A stretch of 42,222 nt of DNA from Fusobacteriales bacterium (GCA_020063625.1 JAICDD010000008.1:1-42222); one strand, 5' to 3'. Counted from the stretch's first letter, positions 1 to 9,170 are shown. Program-made: numbers and translations. The notes: a model not told the origin generated them from the letters alone.

Positions 1-46
1 GAAAGAAAAAAAATAATTAAAAATATAAAAATTGGAGGTGTATAAA

Positions 47-463
47 TTGAAAAGTTATAGAAAAGAATTATGGTTTAATACATCTACAAGAAGAGCATTT
101 ATAAATATAACAAATGAATTGGAAAAATGTTTAGAAGAGAGCAAAATAAAAGAGGGATTATTACTTTGTAATGCTATGCATATAACAGCAAGTGTATTTA
201 TAAATGATGATGAACCGGGACTTCATCAAGATTTTGAAAAATTTTTAGAAAAAATAGCACCTGAAAAACCATATAGTCAATATATGCATAATGGATATGA
301 AGATAATGCAGATGCACATATAAAAAGAACAATAATGGGAAGAGAAGTAGTTGTGGCTGTAACTAATGGTAAATTAGATTTAGGACCTTGGGAACAGATA
401 TTTTATGGTGAATTTGATGGGATGAGAAATAAAAGAGTATTAGTAAAAATAATAGGAGAATAA
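47..463 (+). CDS. YjbQ/UPF0047 family protein
   Basis: 138-residue protein of the YjbQ (UPF0047) family, a single small domain with a conserved His/Glu-rich pocket. Visible family features are the segment around [13 protein letters not shown], the stretch [18 protein letters not shown] and the C-terminal [14 protein letters not shown] motif, which together are diagnostic. Members have been reported to have weak secondary thiamin-phosphate synthase activity, but the physiological role is unsettled. The start is taken at TTG 47, six bases after GGAGGTG at 34-40; an upstream TTG at 32 overlaps the ribosome binding site and is unlikely. Nothing upstream is seen, so operon membership on that side is unknown. 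A hairpin terminator follows. The window also holds a thi operon 37 kb away; any link is speculative. Confidence 0.88.
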   Translation: MKSYRKELWFNTSTRRAFINITNELEKCLEESKIKEGLLLCNAMHITASVFINDDEPGLHQDFEKFLEKIAPEKPYSQYMHNGYEDNADAHIKRTIMGREVVVAVTNGKLDLGPWEQIFYGEFDGMRNKRVLVKIIGE

Positions 464-464
464 G

Positions 465-495
465 AAGAGAGATTTTCTCTTTTTATTTTTTTATA
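465..495 (+). terminator. Probable intrinsic terminator after the YjbQ gene
   Basis: A short hairpin (AAGAGA ... TCTCTT, 5-base loop) just after the stop codon is followed by a T-rich tract. The stem is short, so confidence is moderate. Confidence 0.55.
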
Positions 496-541
496 TAAAA
501 CTCTAAATACCTTATATTTTCTATATATTTTTAAAAAAATA

Positions 542-571
542 TTGTTAAAATGCGAAATTACATGTTATAAT
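542..571 (+). promoter_or_regulatory. Probable sigma-70 promoter of the plsY-glgB run
   Basis: TTGTTA at 542-547 and TATAAT at 566-571 with an 18-bp spacer. It is the only good promoter seen before the closely packed plsY-gpsA-sigma-STAS-dnaN-glgB run. Confidence 0.55.
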
Positions 572-605
572 TGAACAAGAAAAAAATAATAATTTGGAGG
601 TAGAC

Positions 606-1205
606 GTGAAGTTTTTTATTTTCTTAATTATGTCGTACATAATAGGTAGTATACCATCAGCATTAATTGTAGGGAAAACACAAAATATTGATGTTAGAGA
701 GCACGGTAGTAAAAATATTGGAGCAACAAATGCATACAGAGTGTTAGGAAGAAAATATGGAATTATAGTATTTTTAATGGATATGTTTAAAGGAATGTTA
801 CCATTAATTATTGCTTCTAGTTTTGGTATTAAAGATAATTATTTGGTTTTAATAGGATTTATTAGTGTAATAGGACATACATTTTCTATATTTGCAAAAT
901 TTAAAGGTGGAAAAGGTGTAGCTACAAGTTTTGGAATGTTTATATTCTTAGCACCACTTCAATCATTAATATCAATTATTATATTTATAATTATAGTATA
1001 TTTTTCAAGATATATATCATTAGGTTCTATAATTAGTGCAGTGGTATTACCAACATTAGTTTTAATATTACCAGTAAATAATGTAATTACTGATAAAACA
1101 TTGATTTCAGTATTAAGTTTATTATTAGGAGCATATGTTATTTATAAACATAAAGCTAATATAAAAAGATTAATTAATCATAACGAGAATAAATTTAATT
1201 TTTAA
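606..1205 (+). CDS. plsY: Acyl-phosphate:glycerol-3-phosphate acyltransferase PlsY
   Basis: 199-residue integral membrane enzyme that transfers the acyl group of acyl-phosphate to glycerol-3-phosphate, giving lysophosphatidate, the first step of phospholipid synthesis in PlsX/PlsY bacteria. The family signatures are plain: GSIPSALIVGK near the N-terminus, HGSKNIGATNAYRVLG in the first loop, and FKGGKGVATSFG in the second, separated by hydrophobic helices. The start is placed at GTG 606, five bases after GGAGG (596-600); TTG at 594 overlaps that site. It ends 10 bp before gpsA, whose product supplies the glycerol-3-phosphate substrate, so the pair forms a functional unit. Length matches the family. 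Confidence 0.97.
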   Translation: MKFFIFLIMSYIIGSIPSALIVGKTQNIDVREHGSKNIGATNAYRVLGRKYGIIVFLMDMFKGMLPLIIASSFGIKDNYLVLIGFISVIGHTFSIFAKFKGGKGVATSFGMFIFLAPLQSLISIIIFIIIVYFSRYISLGSIISAVVLPTLVLILPVNNVITDKTLISVLSLLLGAYVIYKHKANIKRLINHNENKFNF

Positions 1206-1215
1206 GGAGATGAAA

Positions 1216-2217
1216 ATGAGTAAAATAGTTGTAATGGGAGCAGGAAGTTGGGGAACGGCATTAGCTCTTTTACTTGCAGAAAATGGAAATGAAGTTGTTT
1301 TATGGGAATTTTTTGAAGAAAGAGCTAAAGAGATGCAAAACACTAGAAGAAACAACTATTATTTAGGTGGGGTAGATTTGCCAGACAATATAACAGTAAC
1401 AAATAAAGTTGAAAATATATTAGATGGGGCAGAATATTTATTATTTTCTATACCATCTCAAAATTTAAGAAATGCAATTCAACTTGTTTCATCACAATTA
1501 AGAGAAGATATTATTATAATAAATACAGGAAAAGGAATAGAAGTTTCTACAAAACTTAGACTTTCTGAAGTAATAAAAGAGGAAATTTTAGAAAAGTATC
1601 ATAAAAATATAGTAGCACTATCTGGACCTACTCATGCAGAAGAAGTAGTAAAAAAATTACCTACTACAATTGTAGCAGCAGGAGAACAAGAAAAAGCTCA
1701 AAAAGTACAGGAATTATTTAGTAATAATTATTTTAGAGTATATTATAGTACAGATATAACAGGTGTTGAATTAGGAGGAGCTTTAAAAAATTGTATAGCA
1801 ATTGCAGCTGGAATAGTAGATGGACTTGGATACGGAGATAATACAAAAGCAGCAGTAATTACTAGAGGACTTGCAGAGATATCAAGATTTAGCAAGGTTT
1901 TTACTGCTCTAGAAAAAACTTTTTCTGGACTTGCAGGAATGGGAGATTTAATTGTTACATGTACAAGTAAGCATAGTAGAAATAGACATGTAGGAGAAGA
2001 ATTAGGAAAAGGGAAAAAGATAGATGAAATATTAGCTAGTATGAGTATGGTAGCAGAAGGAGTTCCTACTATTAAAGCAGTATATGAAATATCAAAAGAT
2101 AAAAATATTGATATGCCAATAATTGAATCTTTATATCGAATAATATATGAAAATGAAAATATTTTAAAAATAGCAAAAGTTTTAATGGAAAGAGATTTAA
2201 AAGAAGAGTTTTATTAG
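1216..2217 (+). CDS. gpsA: NAD(P)-dependent glycerol-3-phosphate dehydrogenase
   Basis: 333-residue GpsA, reducing dihydroxyacetone phosphate to sn-glycerol-3-phosphate for phospholipid synthesis. The Rossmann motif GAGSWG is at residues 8-13; the segments SGPTHAEEV, ALKNCIAIAAGIVDGLGYGDNTKAA and FSGLAGMGDLIVTCTS are the family blocks carrying the catalytic Lys and substrate-binding residues. ATG 1216 lies six bases after AAGGAG; the in-frame ATG at 1210 abuts the Shine-Dalgarno and is rejected. It follows plsY, a common bacterial pairing, and precedes the sigma factor gene by 27 bp. Cytoplasmic; full family length. Confidence 0.97.
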   Translation: MSKIVVMGAGSWGTALALLLAENGNEVVLWEFFEERAKEMQNTRRNNYYLGGVDLPDNITVTNKVENILDGAEYLLFSIPSQNLRNAIQLVSSQLREDIIIINTGKGIEVSTKLRLSEVIKEEILEKYHKNIVALSGPTHAEEVVKKLPTTIVAAGEQEKAQKVQELFSNNYFRVYYSTDITGVELGGALKNCIAIAAGIVDGLGYGDNTKAAVITRGLAEISRFSKVFTALEKTFSGLAGMGDLIVTCTSKHSRNRHVGEELGKGKKIDEILASMSMVAEGVPTIKAVYEISKDKNIDMPIIESLYRIIYENENILKIAKVLMERDLKEEFY

Positions 2218-2244
2218 AAATTAAAGAAAAAGTGGTGAACGCTA

Positions 2245-3069
2245 GTGGAGAGAGAAAAAGACTTAGTTTCATTGTATTTAAAAGATATAAGAAAATATGA
2301 TATACTTACAAAAGAAGAAGAATTAGAACTTTTAAAAAGAGCAAAACAAAATGATAATGAAGCAAGACAAAAACTTATATTATCAAATTTAAGATTAGTG
2401 GTAAATATAGCAAAATCTTATACTAAAAAGGGACTTAGCTTTATAGATTTAATAAGCGAAGGAAATTTTGGACTTATACATGCAATAGAAAGATTTGATC
2501 CAGATAAAGGTTATAGATTTTCTACTTATGCTGTATGGTGGATAAAACAAGCTATATCAAAAGCAATAATAAGTAAGGGAAGAGAGATAAGAATACCTTC
2601 ATACAAGCATGACCTATTAAATAAAGTAAATAAATTTATAATGAATTATATTACTGAAAATAGTTCTTATCCAACAATTGAAGAAATTTCAATAGGGACA
2701 AAATTAAGTATTGATAAAGTAGAGAAAGTTATGTTAGAATTTCAAGAGATGATGTCTTTAAATTCTGTAATTGGAGAAGATATTTATTTAGAAGATACTA
2801 TAAGTGATGATGATGAAGAGACATTAGAAGAAAAAATTATCAATCAAATAGCTAGAGAAGAGATAAATAAAATATTGTCTTTTTTAAAACCAAGAGAAAG
2901 AGAAATAATATCTCTAAGGTATGGGCTTGAAGGTAATGAGATGCATACTTTAGAAGAAGTAGGACAAAAATTTAATATAACTAGAGAAAGAGTAAGGCAA
3001 ATAGAAAAGAAAACACTTCAAAAATTAAGAGATAAATATAGTGATAAGTTAAAAATATATTTAAAGTAA
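2245..3069 (+). CDS. Sigma-70 family RNA polymerase sigma factor (group 2-like)
   Basis: 274-residue sigma-70 family factor without region 1.1. Region 1.2 is at the N-terminus ([16 protein letters not shown]). Region 2 runs [37 protein letters not shown] to [19 protein letters not shown], with the aromatic melting residues kept. Region 3 follows, and region 4.2 ([24 protein letters not shown]) ends the protein. An acidic stretch ([10 protein letters not shown]) links regions 3 and 4. The strong match to primary-sigma -10 recognition residues suggests it reads ordinary promoters, and the short N-terminus fits an alternative or stationary-phase group 2 factor; whether a longer RpoD exists elsewhere cannot be seen. 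Start GTG 2245 has a weak upstream AGTGGTG. An anti-sigma-antagonist-type STAS gene follows after 33 bp. Confidence 0.9.
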   Translation: MEREKDLVSLYLKDIRKYDILTKEEELELLKRAKQNDNEARQKLILSNLRLVVNIAKSYTKKGLSFIDLISEGNFGLIHAIERFDPDKGYRFSTYAVWWIKQAISKAIISKGREIRIPSYKHDLLNKVNKFIMNYITENSSYPTIEEISIGTKLSIDKVEKVMLEFQEMMSLNSVIGEDIYLEDTISDDDEETLEEKIINQIAREEINKILSFLKPREREIISLRYGLEGNEMHTLEEVGQKFNITRERVRQIEKKTLQKLRDKYSDKLKIYLK

Positions 3070-3102
3070 GTTGTTAAAAAGTATAAAGTAGGAGGGAAAT
3101 TC

Positions 3103-3438
3103 ATGACTATAACAACAACAGATATAAATGAAAATATAAAAAAAATTGATATTCAAGGCGAAATAGATGTATATACTTCTATTGATTTAAAATTAGAACT
3201 TAATAATTTAGTAGATAATGGTAGTCGTAATATTATGATTGATTTAGAAAATGTAACTTATATGGATAGTTCAGGACTTGGAGTACTAGTTGCATTATTA
3301 AAAAGAATAAAAACAGAAGAAGGACAATTAAAATTATTAAATTTACCTCCTAGTGTAGCTAAAATATTTGAACTAACAAGACTTACTAAATTTTTTGAAA
3401 TATATAATGATTTAGATAAAGCGATAAATAGTTTTTAA
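3103..3438 (+). CDS. STAS-domain anti-sigma factor antagonist
   Basis: 111-residue single STAS domain of the SpoIIAA/RsbV type. The conserved loop DSSGLG (residues 55-60) contains the serine that such proteins have phosphorylated by an anti-sigma kinase; the preceding strand IMIDLENVTYM and following helix VLVALLKRIKTEEG are typical. A good ribosome binding site (GGAGGGAAATTC) precedes ATG 3103. Placement directly after a sigma factor gene suggests partner switching, but no anti-sigma kinase gene is present here, so the partner must be encoded elsewhere or the neighbourhood is coincidental. Confidence 0.9.
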   Translation: MTITTTDINENIKKIDIQGEIDVYTSIDLKLELNNLVDNGSRNIMIDLENVTYMDSSGLGVLVALLKRIKTEEGQLKLLNLPPSVAKIFELTRLTKFFEIYNDLDKAINSF

Positions 3439-3454
3439 TTTTTAGGAGGAAATA

Positions 3455-4576
3455 ATGCTAAATATTACTGTAAACAGAAATAAGTTTATAAAAGCACTAA
3501 AAATAGTAGAAAAAGCAGTGAGTGAAAATAAAATAAGACCAGTTTTATCTGGTGTGTATTTAGAAGCAATAAATAATAAAATATATTTAAAAGGTACTAA
3601 TTTAGAGATGACAATTAGTGCATTTATGTTTGGTAAAATATTTGAAGAGGGTGCAATAGTTTTTTCACCTACTTTAATAGATGAATATTTAAGAGAGATA
3701 AATGATGAAGAAATAAATTTATACGTTGAAAACAATATACTAATTATTGAAACAGAGGATTCATCGTCAGAATTTTCACTTTTTGATGTAAGTGAATATC
3801 CAAAATTAAAAGAATTTGAAGAAGGAAAAGAATATGAAGTATCGAAAGTATTATTAGAAGATATGCTTGAAAAATCTAAAATAGCTGCAGCTACATCAAA
3901 TGATAATCCTGCAATTAATTGTGTAAGATTAGAATTTGAAGAAGGAAAAGTGAAATTTGTATCTTCTGATACATATAGACTACTTTATTTAGAAGATGAT
4001 TTAGAAGAAGCATATGGTGAATCATATAAAATAAGCATACCACTTTTAAGTGTGGAAGCACTTATAAAAACATTAAAATCAGTTGCAGATGATTTTGTTA
4101 AAATTTTAATAAATGAAAATCAAATAGCTTTTAAATTTGAAAAAGAAGTATTTCAAACTAGACTTGTTGACTTAGCATTTCCAGACTATGCAAATATATT
4201 AAGAAATATTAATTCAAATAAAGAAGTATTAATTGATACAGAACAATTTATATCTCTTTTAAAAAGAGTAAGTGTATTTGTAAAAAATAATACAGAAAAT
4301 AAATATAGTGCTATATTTAAATTTAAAGATAACAAACTTATTGTAAAAGGTGTATCAGATATAGCAAAAATCATTGATGAGATAGATATAGAAAAAGAGG
4401 GAGAGGATTTATTGATATCTCTTAATGTAAAATTTTTATTAGATTATCTACAATTTTTAGATAAAAATGAAAAAACACAATTAAAATTATATGATTCAAA
4501 AAGTGCTGTAATAATAAAAAGTGTGAGTAATCCAAAAAGTATATATATAGCTATGCCTTTAGCATTAAGAGATTAG
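3455..4576 (+). CDS. dnaN: DNA polymerase III sliding clamp, beta subunit
   Basis: 373-residue beta clamp, made of three similar domains of about 120 residues. Recognisable blocks are KIVEKAVSENKIRPVLSGVYLEA in domain 1, SSDTYRLLYLEDD in domain 2 and the C-terminal MPLALRD, which corresponds to the hydrophobic-cleft tail of other clamps. It dimerises around DNA and tethers the replicase and other partners. Unlike the common dnaA-dnaN arrangement, no dnaA or DnaA-box cluster is nearby; the gene sits between a STAS gene and glgB. It could be the sole clamp or a paralogue; the window cannot tell. AGGAGG precedes ATG 3455. Confidence 0.92.
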   Translation: MLNITVNRNKFIKALKIVEKAVSENKIRPVLSGVYLEAINNKIYLKGTNLEMTISAFMFGKIFEEGAIVFSPTLIDEYLREINDEEINLYVENNILIIETEDSSSEFSLFDVSEYPKLKEFEEGKEYEVSKVLLEDMLEKSKIAAATSNDNPAINCVRLEFEEGKVKFVSSDTYRLLYLEDDLEEAYGESYKISIPLLSVEALIKTLKSVADDFVKILINENQIAFKFEKEVFQTRLVDLAFPDYANILRNINSNKEVLIDTEQFISLLKRVSVFVKNNTENKYSAIFKFKDNKLIVKGVSDIAKIIDEIDIEKEGEDLLISLNVKFLLDYLQFLDKNEKTQLKLYDSKSAVIIKSVSNPKSIYIAMPLALRD

Positions 4577-4602
4577 AGGTAAAAAGTGAAGGGGGAAGGA
4601 AA

Positions 4603-6801
4603 ATGCAGTTAAATAAAACTAATATAATATTATTACAAGAGGAAGTAGAAAGGATAGTAAATGCTTCACTTGCTGATCCATTTTTATTTTTAGGAATGCA
4701 TAAATTAAATGAAGAACAAGTGGTTGTAAGAGTATTTAATCCAGAAGCAAAAAAAGTAAAGTTTTATTCTGATATAGAAGATAGATATCTTACTAAAATT
4801 GATGAGAGAGGGTTATTCGAAGAAGTATTTGATTCTAAAAAAGTATTTAAATATGAAATAGAATATGAATATTTTAGTGGAAATAAATTTAGAACAAGAG
4901 ATCCATATTCATTTTTACCAGTTCTTACTGATTATGATTTATATTTATTTAATGAAGGAAATCATCATAAAATATATGAAAAACTAGGAGCTCATGTAAT
5001 TACACATGAAGGTGTAAAAGGAACTCAGTTTGCAGTATGGGCACCAGAAGCTCAAAGAGTAAGTGTAGTAGGAAACTTTAATAACTGGGATGGAAGAGTC
5101 CATACAATGAGAATCTTAGGAGCTACAGGAGTATGGGAAATATTTATTCCTGGAGTATGCGAAAATGATATATATAAATTTGAAATAAAAACTAAATCAG
5201 GTGCAATTACTTTAAAATCAGATCCATATGCATTTAAAACAGAAAAAAGACCTTCTACTGCATCGATAGTTTATGATATTGAAAATAAGTATGAATGGAA
5301 AGATGAAAAATGGATGAATGAAAGACCTAAAATCAATTGGCTAGAAAGACCAATAGCAGTATATGAATTACATTTAGGTTCTTGGAAAAGAAAAAATGAA
5401 AATGAATTTTTAGATTATAAAGATTTAGCACATCAAATAATGGAATATGTTAAAGAAAATAATTATACACATATAGAAGTAATGCCAGTAGCAGAACATC
5501 CATTAGATGAATCATGGGGATATCAAGTAACAGGATATTATTCAGTTACTAGTAGATTTGGGGAACCACATGAATTTATGTATTTTGTAGACCTTATGCA
5601 TCAAAATGGAATAGGTGTTATTATGGACTGGGTACCAGGACATTTTCCTAAAGATGCTCATGGATTAGGAAGATTTGATGGGTCTGCACTATATGAACAT
5701 GAAGACCCTAAACAAGGTGAACATATGGATTGGGGGACTTATATATTTAACTATGGAAGAAATGAAGTAAAAAATTTCTTGATTTCAAATGCTTTGTTTT
5801 GGATGGACAAATATCATATTGATGGACTTAGAGTAGACGCTGTAGCATCTATGTTATATTTAGATTATTCTAGAAAAGATGGAGAATGGGTACCAAATAG
5901 ATTTGGTGGAAGAGAGAATTTAGAAGCAATAGAATTTTTAAAATATTTTAACTCAATAACACATCAATATCATCCTGGAATACTTACAATAGCAGAAGAA
6001 TCAACTTCATTCCCAGCAGTGACTAAACCTACTTATTTAGGAGGACTTGGATTTTCATTAAAATGGAATATGGGTTGGATGAATGATTCGTTAGAATACA
6101 TCTCAAAAGATCCTATTTATAGAAAATATCATCAAGGAGATTTAACATTTTCATTAATATATGCATTTTCTGAAAACTTTAAATTAGTTATATCTCATGA
6201 TGAAGTAGTACACGGAAAAGGAAGTTTAATTAATAAAATGCCAGGAGATGATTGGCAAAAATTTGCAAATATGAGATTATTTTATGCATATGCATATGCA
6301 CATCCGGGAAAAAAACTATTCTTTATGGGATGTGAATTTGGTCAATGGAATGAATGGAATTGTAATCAAAGTATAGATTGGCATTTATTACAATATGAAC
6401 CACATAAAAAATTATTAGAATTCGTAAAAACACTAAATAAAGTATATAAAGAAAATAAAGCACTTTGGGAAATAGATTTTAGTTATGAAGGGTTTGAATG
6501 GATAGATTTTAATGATTCAGACAATAGTATAATCTCATTTATTAGAAAATCTAAAGATGGAGAAAAAATTCTATGTGCATTTAACTTTACACCTGCAGTT
6601 CAAAATGATTATAGAATAGGTGTTCCTGAATCTGGATATTATGAAGAGATACTAAATAGTGATTCAGAGATATTTTATGGTTCAAATGTAGGAAATTTAG
6701 GAGGAGTATATTCAGAGCCTATTCCTATTCACGGAAGAAATGATTCAATAAAAATAAATATTCCACCTTTAGCAGGAGTATATTTTAAACTAAAAAAATA
6801 A
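4603..6801 (+). CDS. glgB: 1,4-alpha-glucan branching enzyme
   Basis: 732-residue GH13 branching enzyme, forming alpha-1,6 branches in glycogen. An N-terminal module and a CBM48 (residues about 135-225, GTQFAVWAPEAQRVSVVGNFNNWD) precede the catalytic barrel. Catalytic residues can be placed at Asp412 (GLRVDAVASMLYLDY), Glu465 (IAEES) and Asp533 (SHDEVVHGKGSL), seven residues beyond the Escherichia coli positions 405/458/526. The C-terminal beta domain ends in PIPIHGRNDSIKINIPPLAGVYFKL. No other glycogen gene is adjacent, which is unusual since glgB often sits with glgC/D/A. It closes the plsY-glgB run and is followed by a member of the repeated terminator family. Confidence 0.97.
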   Translation: MQLNKTNIILLQEEVERIVNASLADPFLFLGMHKLNEEQVVVRVFNPEAKKVKFYSDIEDRYLTKIDERGLFEEVFDSKKVFKYEIEYEYFSGNKFRTRDPYSFLPVLTDYDLYLFNEGNHHKIYEKLGAHVITHEGVKGTQFAVWAPEAQRVSVVGNFNNWDGRVHTMRILGATGVWEIFIPGVCENDIYKFEIKTKSGAITLKSDPYAFKTEKRPSTASIVYDIENKYEWKDEKWMNERPKINWLERPIAVYELHLGSWKRKNENEFLDYKDLAHQIMEYVKENNYTHIEVMPVAEHPLDESWGYQVTGYYSVTSRFGEPHEFMYFVDLMHQNGIGVIMDWVPGHFPKDAHGLGRFDGSALYEHEDPKQGEHMDWGTYIFNYGRNEVKNFLISNALFWMDKYHIDGLRVDAVASMLYLDYSRKDGEWVPNRFGGRENLEAIEFLKYFNSITHQYHPGILTIAEESTSFPAVTKPTYLGGLGFSLKWNMGWMNDSLEYISKDPIYRKYHQGDLTFSLIYAFSENFKLVISHDEVVHGKGSLINKMPGDDWQKFANMRLFYAYAYAHPGKKLFFMGCEFGQWNEWNCNQSIDWHLLQYEPHKKLLEFVKTLNKVYKENKALWEIDFSYEGFEWIDFNDSDNSIISFIRKSKDGEKILCAFNFTPAVQNDYRIGVPESGYYEEILNSDSEIFYGSNVGNLGGVYSEPIPIHGRNDSIKINIPPLAGVYFKLKK

Positions 6802-6809
6802 AGTTAATA

Positions 6810-6846
6810 AAACGAGTTCTTAATTTTAGAGGACTCGTTTTTCGTT
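6810..6846 (+). terminator. Repeated-family terminator (ACGAG/CTCGT), copy 1
   Basis: AAACGAGTTCT pairs with AGGACTCGTTT across a short loop, followed by T residues. Nine bases after the glgB stop. Same sequence family as hairpins at 13647, 16181, 20153, 31433 and 35198. Confidence 0.85.
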
Positions 6847-6938
6847 TATTTTCAAAAAACTTAGATTTTAAATTTTATTAAAAAAATTTACTAAAAATGA
6901 CGATAAATAAATAGAAGAAAATAAGGTAGGTGAAAAGA

Positions 6939-7532
6939 ATGAAAAAAATAATATTTTTGTTTTTATTAATTGGAAGTGTAAGTTTTGCAAGTATAAACAT
7001 AAATATTAAAGCAGGATATCCAATAATGCAAAATATTGGAGTAGATACAGCAGGGACATCAGCTACTCAAAAGGCAGATAGTTTATCAAAATTAGCATTT
7101 GATACAGAACTGTCTATTCCTACAGGTGGACCAACTGAAGTGTTATTAGGAGCAAAAACTAGTTTATTTAGAGTATCAGATACTGTGTCATCATTAGGAG
7201 AAGATTTAAAAATAATGGATGTTACTCCTTATGGTACATTTAAAATGAATGTATATGGATATAATGATCAAGGAGAGGATTTAAAGATAATCCCATATTT
7301 TTATGGAACAGTAGGAAGACCATTTTTAGTAACAAATAGTGCAACTGGTGGAAGTGTAACCCTTGCAGGAATAAGTTTTTATGAAGTAGGAATGGGAATA
7401 GAATATTATGATGTTATGCTAGAAGCTAGTTATTCAGAATCAAAATATGATATTACTAGTGCAGCTGCATTGACATATCTTTCAATGAAAACTTTAAATT
7501 TAAAATTTGGAATTAAATTTTTCTTCTTTTAA
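6939..7532 (+). CDS. Predicted outer-membrane beta-barrel protein
   Basis: 197-residue protein with a Sec signal peptide (MKKIIFLFLLIGSVSFA, likely cleaved after Ala17) and no internal membrane helix. The mature part alternates short polar turns and amphipathic strands (for example FDTELSIP, EVLLGAKTSLF, PYGTFKMNVYGY, MGIEYYDVMLEASYSES) and ends LNLKFGIKFFFF, a C-terminal aromatic pattern typical of barrels inserted by BamA. It looks like an eight-strand barrel; the substrate or role is unknown. Start is ATG 6939 after AAGGTAGGTG. It stands alone between two terminators. It is the main evidence that the organism has an outer membrane. Confidence 0.65.
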   Translation: MKKIIFLFLLIGSVSFASININIKAGYPIMQNIGVDTAGTSATQKADSLSKLAFDTELSIPTGGPTEVLLGAKTSLFRVSDTVSSLGEDLKIMDVTPYGTFKMNVYGYNDQGEDLKIIPYFYGTVGRPFLVTNSATGGSVTLAGISFYEVGMGIEYYDVMLEASYSESKYDITSAAALTYLSMKTLNLKFGIKFFFF

Positions 7533-7554
7533 GAAATAATAGAAATAAATCCAG

Positions 7555-7586
7555 AAAGAGATGGGAGATTAGCATCTCTTTTTTTA
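7555..7586 (+). terminator. Intrinsic terminator after the barrel gene
   Basis: AAAGAGATG pairs with CATCTCTTT over a 9-base loop, followed by a run of seven to eight T. Confidence 0.9.
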
Positions 7587-7633
7587 TATTTAAAATATAA
7601 TGAAAACTTTAATTTTATTTATAAAATTTTTTA

Positions 7634-7660
7634 ATGGACACAAAATGGACACAATATTGT
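7634..7660. promoter_or_regulatory. Tandem ATGGACACAA pair, possible operator
   Basis: ATGGACACAA occurs twice (7634-7643 and 7645-7654), one helical turn apart, and the second copy runs into the perfect palindrome ACAATATTGT (7651-7660). It lies about 80 bp before the polyferredoxin gene. No clear -35/-10 pair was found here. Operator function is inferred from the spacing only. Confidence 0.3.
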
Positions 7661-7735
7661 AGTAATATAAAATGTAAAAGATAGAAAAAAAGTATATAAA
7701 AAGTAGGGTTAAATAATATTTCTTAGGAGGAGATT

Positions 7736-9169
7736 ATGAGTACAAAAAAAAGTAAAAATATGTTATTAAGAAAAGTTTTACAAGTTTTATTTTTAACTTA
7801 TATTTTATTTGTTAGTCTTGGACATGCATTTAATTGGTCAATAGGAGAAAATTTACATGGAATATGTCCATTTGGTGCAGTAGAAACATTTTTTACATGG
7901 ATAACAACAGGTAGCTTTATACATCATACTGGAGTTGGAAATTATTTTATATTACTTGGTTTAGTATTGACTTTAATAGTGGCGGGAGCATTTTTTTGTG
8001 GTTGGATATGTCCATTTGGTACAGTACAAGAATTTATAGGTAAATTAGGAAAGAAAATATTTGGGAAAAAATATAATAATATTATTCCTAAAAAATTGGA
8101 TTCAATATTAAGATATTTTAAATATCTATTTTTAATATTTGTTTTAATACAAACAGCTAGAAATTTTGCACTTGTTTTTGAAAAAATTGACCCATATTAT
8201 ACTTTTTTTAATATTTGGAGTGATGAAATAGCTATTTCAGGTTATATAATACTAGCTATTACATTATTACTATCATTAATTGTAGAAAGATCATATTGTA
8301 AATATATGTGCCCTCTTGGTGCAATAAATGGAATATTTAATTTTAAAAGTATTATTCAAATAAAAAGAGATAGTAATAACTGTATTAGTTGTGGTGCATG
8401 TGATAGAGTATGTCCTATGGGAATTAATGTATCAACAACAAAAGAAATTGCAGATCCTAGATGTATAAGATGTGGAGAATGTATAGCAGTATGTCCTGTT
8501 AATACTACAAAGGATACACTTAATTTTAAAGTAAGTTTATTAAAAAATAAAAAATTAAATATCTCTAAATTAATAATAATATCATTAGTATTATTTTTAA
8601 CACCTATTTTTATAGGAAGTATAACAGGAAGTTTTAAAGAAGATACAAGTGATAGAAAATACGAAACAGCAAATGATATAAAAGGTTCATATACAATTAA
8701 TGAAATTTCACAACATTATAATATTACAGCAGAAGAAATTATTCATACATTTAATATAGCTGATAAAAGAAATGATAAATTAAATGGTTTATTAGAAGAA
8801 AGTGGATTTTCTATTGAAACATTAAGAGTTTATATAGAAAATATTGATAAGCCATTAAAAGATGTATTAGAAGAATATCCTAAAAAATATGATGGAAACA
8901 AAACATTGAGAGAATTAGCAAAAGAAAATGAATCAGGAGTTATTGCAAAATTATTTGCTTCAGCTGATGAAGAAGTTACTAGTGTTGAGATAAAAAGAAA
9001 AACAATGCTAGTAGAAATAAAAAATAATGTAAAAGATTATGATGATTTTCTAAATACATTTAATATAAGTAAAGATGAACCATTAAATACAACTTTGAAA
9101 GATATTATAGATAAATATGGAGTAGATATGCAAGAAGTTAAGACTTATGTAGCAGAAAATCAAAAATAA
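7736..9169 (+). CDS. NapH-like membrane polyferredoxin with C-terminal helical extension
   Basis: 477-residue integral membrane Fe-S protein. Two transmembrane-edge CxxxCP motifs (CGWICPFG and CKYMCPLG) follow the NapH/NosR/RnfB-associated membrane ferredoxin pattern; ICPFGA near residue 40 is a further CP motif. A cytoplasmic double [4Fe-4S] ferredoxin follows (CISCGACDRVCPMG and CIRCGECIAVCPVN). After one more hydrophobic segment there is an about 170-residue extension made of weakly repeated helical units (YTINEISQHYNITAEEIIHTFNI; KTLRELAKENESG; TTLKDIIDKYGVDMQEVKTYV). It probably carries electrons across or along the membrane; partners are unknown. A related small membrane Fe-S protein lies at 18868. 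AGGAGGAG precedes ATG 7736. Confidence 0.85.
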   Translation: MSTKKSKNMLLRKVLQVLFLTYILFVSLGHAFNWSIGENLHGICPFGAVETFFTWITTGSFIHHTGVGNYFILLGLVLTLIVAGAFFCGWICPFGTVQEFIGKLGKKIFGKKYNNIIPKKLDSILRYFKYLFLIFVLIQTARNFALVFEKIDPYYTFFNIWSDEIAISGYIILAITLLLSLIVERSYCKYMCPLGAINGIFNFKSIIQIKRDSNNCISCGACDRVCPMGINVSTTKEIADPRCIRCGECIAVCPVNTTKDTLNFKVSLLKNKKLNISKLIIISLVLFLTPIFIGSITGSFKEDTSDRKYETANDIKGSYTINEISQHYNITAEEIIHTFNIADKRNDKLNGLLEESGFSIETLRVYIENIDKPLKDVLEEYPKKYDGNKTLRELAKENESGVIAKLFASADEEVTSVEIKRKTMLVEIKNNVKDYDDFLNTFNISKDEPLNTTLKDIIDKYGVDMQEVKTYVAENQK

Positions 9170-9170
9170 G

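Noticed and set aside
3455-4576. Replication origin near dnaN
   Set aside because: No dnaA gene, no cluster of DnaA boxes and no long intergenic region; neighbours are lipid and glycogen genes.
6280-6302. TATGCATATGCA resembling the shared operator
   Set aside because: It lies inside the glgB coding region at Tyr-Ala codons, far from any promoter.
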